NCBI GenBank assembly: GCA_900550105.1
Contig: URQW01000044.1
Location: 1-23,179 of the forward strand
Origin: an uncultured Pelosinus sp.
Lineage (GTDB): Bacteria; Bacillota; Negativicutes; UMGS1260
DNA length: 23,179 bases
Reading direction: 5' to 3'
Shown here piece after piece: positions 22,356 through 23,179 of this stretch. Below the pieces are notes generated by a model. The model had not been told where the DNA came from. It searched no databases and saw only the letters and a list, made by a program, of their open reading frames with translations. Position 1 is the first letter of the stretch. The number at the start of each line of letters is the position of its first letter. A program made the translations under genes and the position numbers.

Positions 22356-23179
22356 ATGGATTCACTGAAAAAACTGGCCCAAAAACACCATGAGTCAGTC
22401 ATCGCCCTGCGTCGTCATTTCCATATGCATCCCGAACTCAGCACTCAGGAGTTCAATACGCAGAAAAAGATCATGGAAGTTTTAACGGAACTGGGACTTA
22501 CGCCCAAAGCAATTGCGAAAACTGGAGTTATGGCCGACTTAAAAGGTGCAAAGCCAGGCCGTTGTATCGCCATTCGCGCCGATATGGACGCCCTCAAGCT
22601 GCAAGATGAATGCGGCAAACCCTATCAATCGCAAAATTCCGGCGTATGCCATGCCTGTGGCCACGACGGCCATGTAGCAATGCTTCTCGGCGTAGCTAAA
22701 GTACTCGTCGACTATAAAGAAAATTTAAGCGGTACGATTCGCTTTTTATTCCAGCCTTCCGAGGAGCACTTCCCCGGCGGCGCTATTTTCATGATTCAAG
22801 ATGGCGCTTTAGAAGGCGTTGACGCTATTATTGGCGCCCACCTCTGGCAGCCTGTACCGTCTGGTTCGATTGGCATCAAGAGTGGCCGTTTCATGGCCTC
22901 GCCTGATGAGTTCACGATTACCATTCAAGGCAAAGGCGGCCACGGCTCCATGCCGCATCAAACCATTGATGCCTTACTAGTGGCTTCGCAGATTGCTGTT
23001 GCATTAAATACAGTAGTCAGCCGTAGCATTGACCCCTTAGAACAGGCAGTTCTCTCCCTTGGTTATCTTCATTCAGGCGATACCTTTAATATCATCCCGG
23101 ACAAAGCGGTTATCAAGGGAACGGTTCGCTCTTTTGATCGGTCGATCCACAATCTAATCTTTGACCGCATTCACGCAAT
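22356..23179 (+). CDS. M20 family amidohydrolase, 5' part (runs off the window)
   Basis: 274 codons are visible and the frame is open to the window edge. The start has GGAGG about 10 nt upstream. Metal and catalytic residues of the M20D (aminoacylase, hippurate or IAA-amino-acid hydrolase) group are present: D76-M-D78 in IRADMDAL, C101-G-H103-D104-G-H106 in CHACGHDGH, E136/E137 in FQPSEE and H162 in GAHLW. The Cys in CGHDGH is typical of this group. The insertion/dimerisation domain begins near residue 185 (FTITIQGKGGHGSMPHQ). It should hydrolyse an N-acyl amino acid, with the substrate unknown. The C-terminal part and remaining metal ligand lie beyond position 23179. Confidence 0.93.
   Translation, partial: MDSLKKLAQKHHESVIALRRHFHMHPELSTQEFNTQKKIMEVLTELGLTPKAIAKTGVMADLKGAKPGRCIAIRADMDALKLQDECGKPYQSQNSGVCHACGHDGHVAMLLGVAKVLVDYKENLSGTIRFLFQPSEEHFPGGAIFMIQDGALEGVDAIIGAHLWQPVPSGSIGIKSGRFMASPDEFTITIQGKGGHGSMPHQTIDALLVASQIAVALNTVVSRSIDPLEQAVLSLGYLHSGDTFNIIPDKAVIKGTVRSFDRSIHNLIFDRIHA

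Overview
The window looks like a chromosomal segment of an endospore-forming Bacillota. It holds a complete cotJA-cotJB-cotJC spore-coat operon behind a mother-cell-type (SigK/SigE) promoter, strong Shine-Dalgarno sequences in front of nearly every gene, and rho-independent terminators. A free-standing glutaminyl-tRNA synthetase and a Cache-type chemoreceptor would fit a Negativicutes/Sporomusa-like or clostridial host, but the exact taxon is my inference.

The window has two parts. The right part (about 12,070-23,179) is ordinary core genome: cotJABC, a methyl-accepting chemotaxis protein, two convergent ABC-F ATPases sharing one terminator, a membrane-anchored metallophosphoesterase coupled to glnS, a VOC-family protein, and the start of an M20 amidohydrolase. 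The left part (1 to about 12,030) is visibly more AT-rich. It is an accessory island with every recognisable gene on the minus strand, lying directly downstream of cotJC.

The central observation is that the 3' end of cotJC occurs three times: once in the intact gene (12,072-12,668) and twice as 5'-truncated fragments (5,198-5,327 and 167-284). Each copy is followed on the minus strand by its own, different terminator hairpin. The fragments divide the island into two cargo modules stacked behind cotJC. Module 2 (about 5,330-12,027) carries an excisionase-type helix-turn-helix protein behind a near-consensus promoter, an HsdR-N-type PD-(D/E)XK nuclease, a 976-bp non-coding stretch, a 1,079-residue RecQ-like helicase, and an ISL3-like transposase remnant. 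Module 1 (about 285-5,116) is a six-gene operon: three unrecognised small proteins, a PD-(D/E)XK nuclease-like protein, a beta-CASP metallo-beta-lactamase-fold nuclease overlapping it by 4 bp, and a DUF1643-like protein. Its composition (two different predicted nucleases plus several orphan proteins, in an accessory hotspot) is what one expects of an anti-mobile-element or nucleic-acid-processing system, and I do not recognise it as any named one. The left edge (about 45-80) resembles the terminus of an IS256-family insertion sequence.

The simplest reading is that the 3' end of cotJC is an integration or recombination hotspot that has accepted defence-like cargo at least twice, each time leaving behind a truncated cotJC tail. 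No integrase is visible in the window, and the two fragments start at different points in cotJC, so homologous (Campbell-like) recombination over the short cotJC tail is as likely as site-specific integration.
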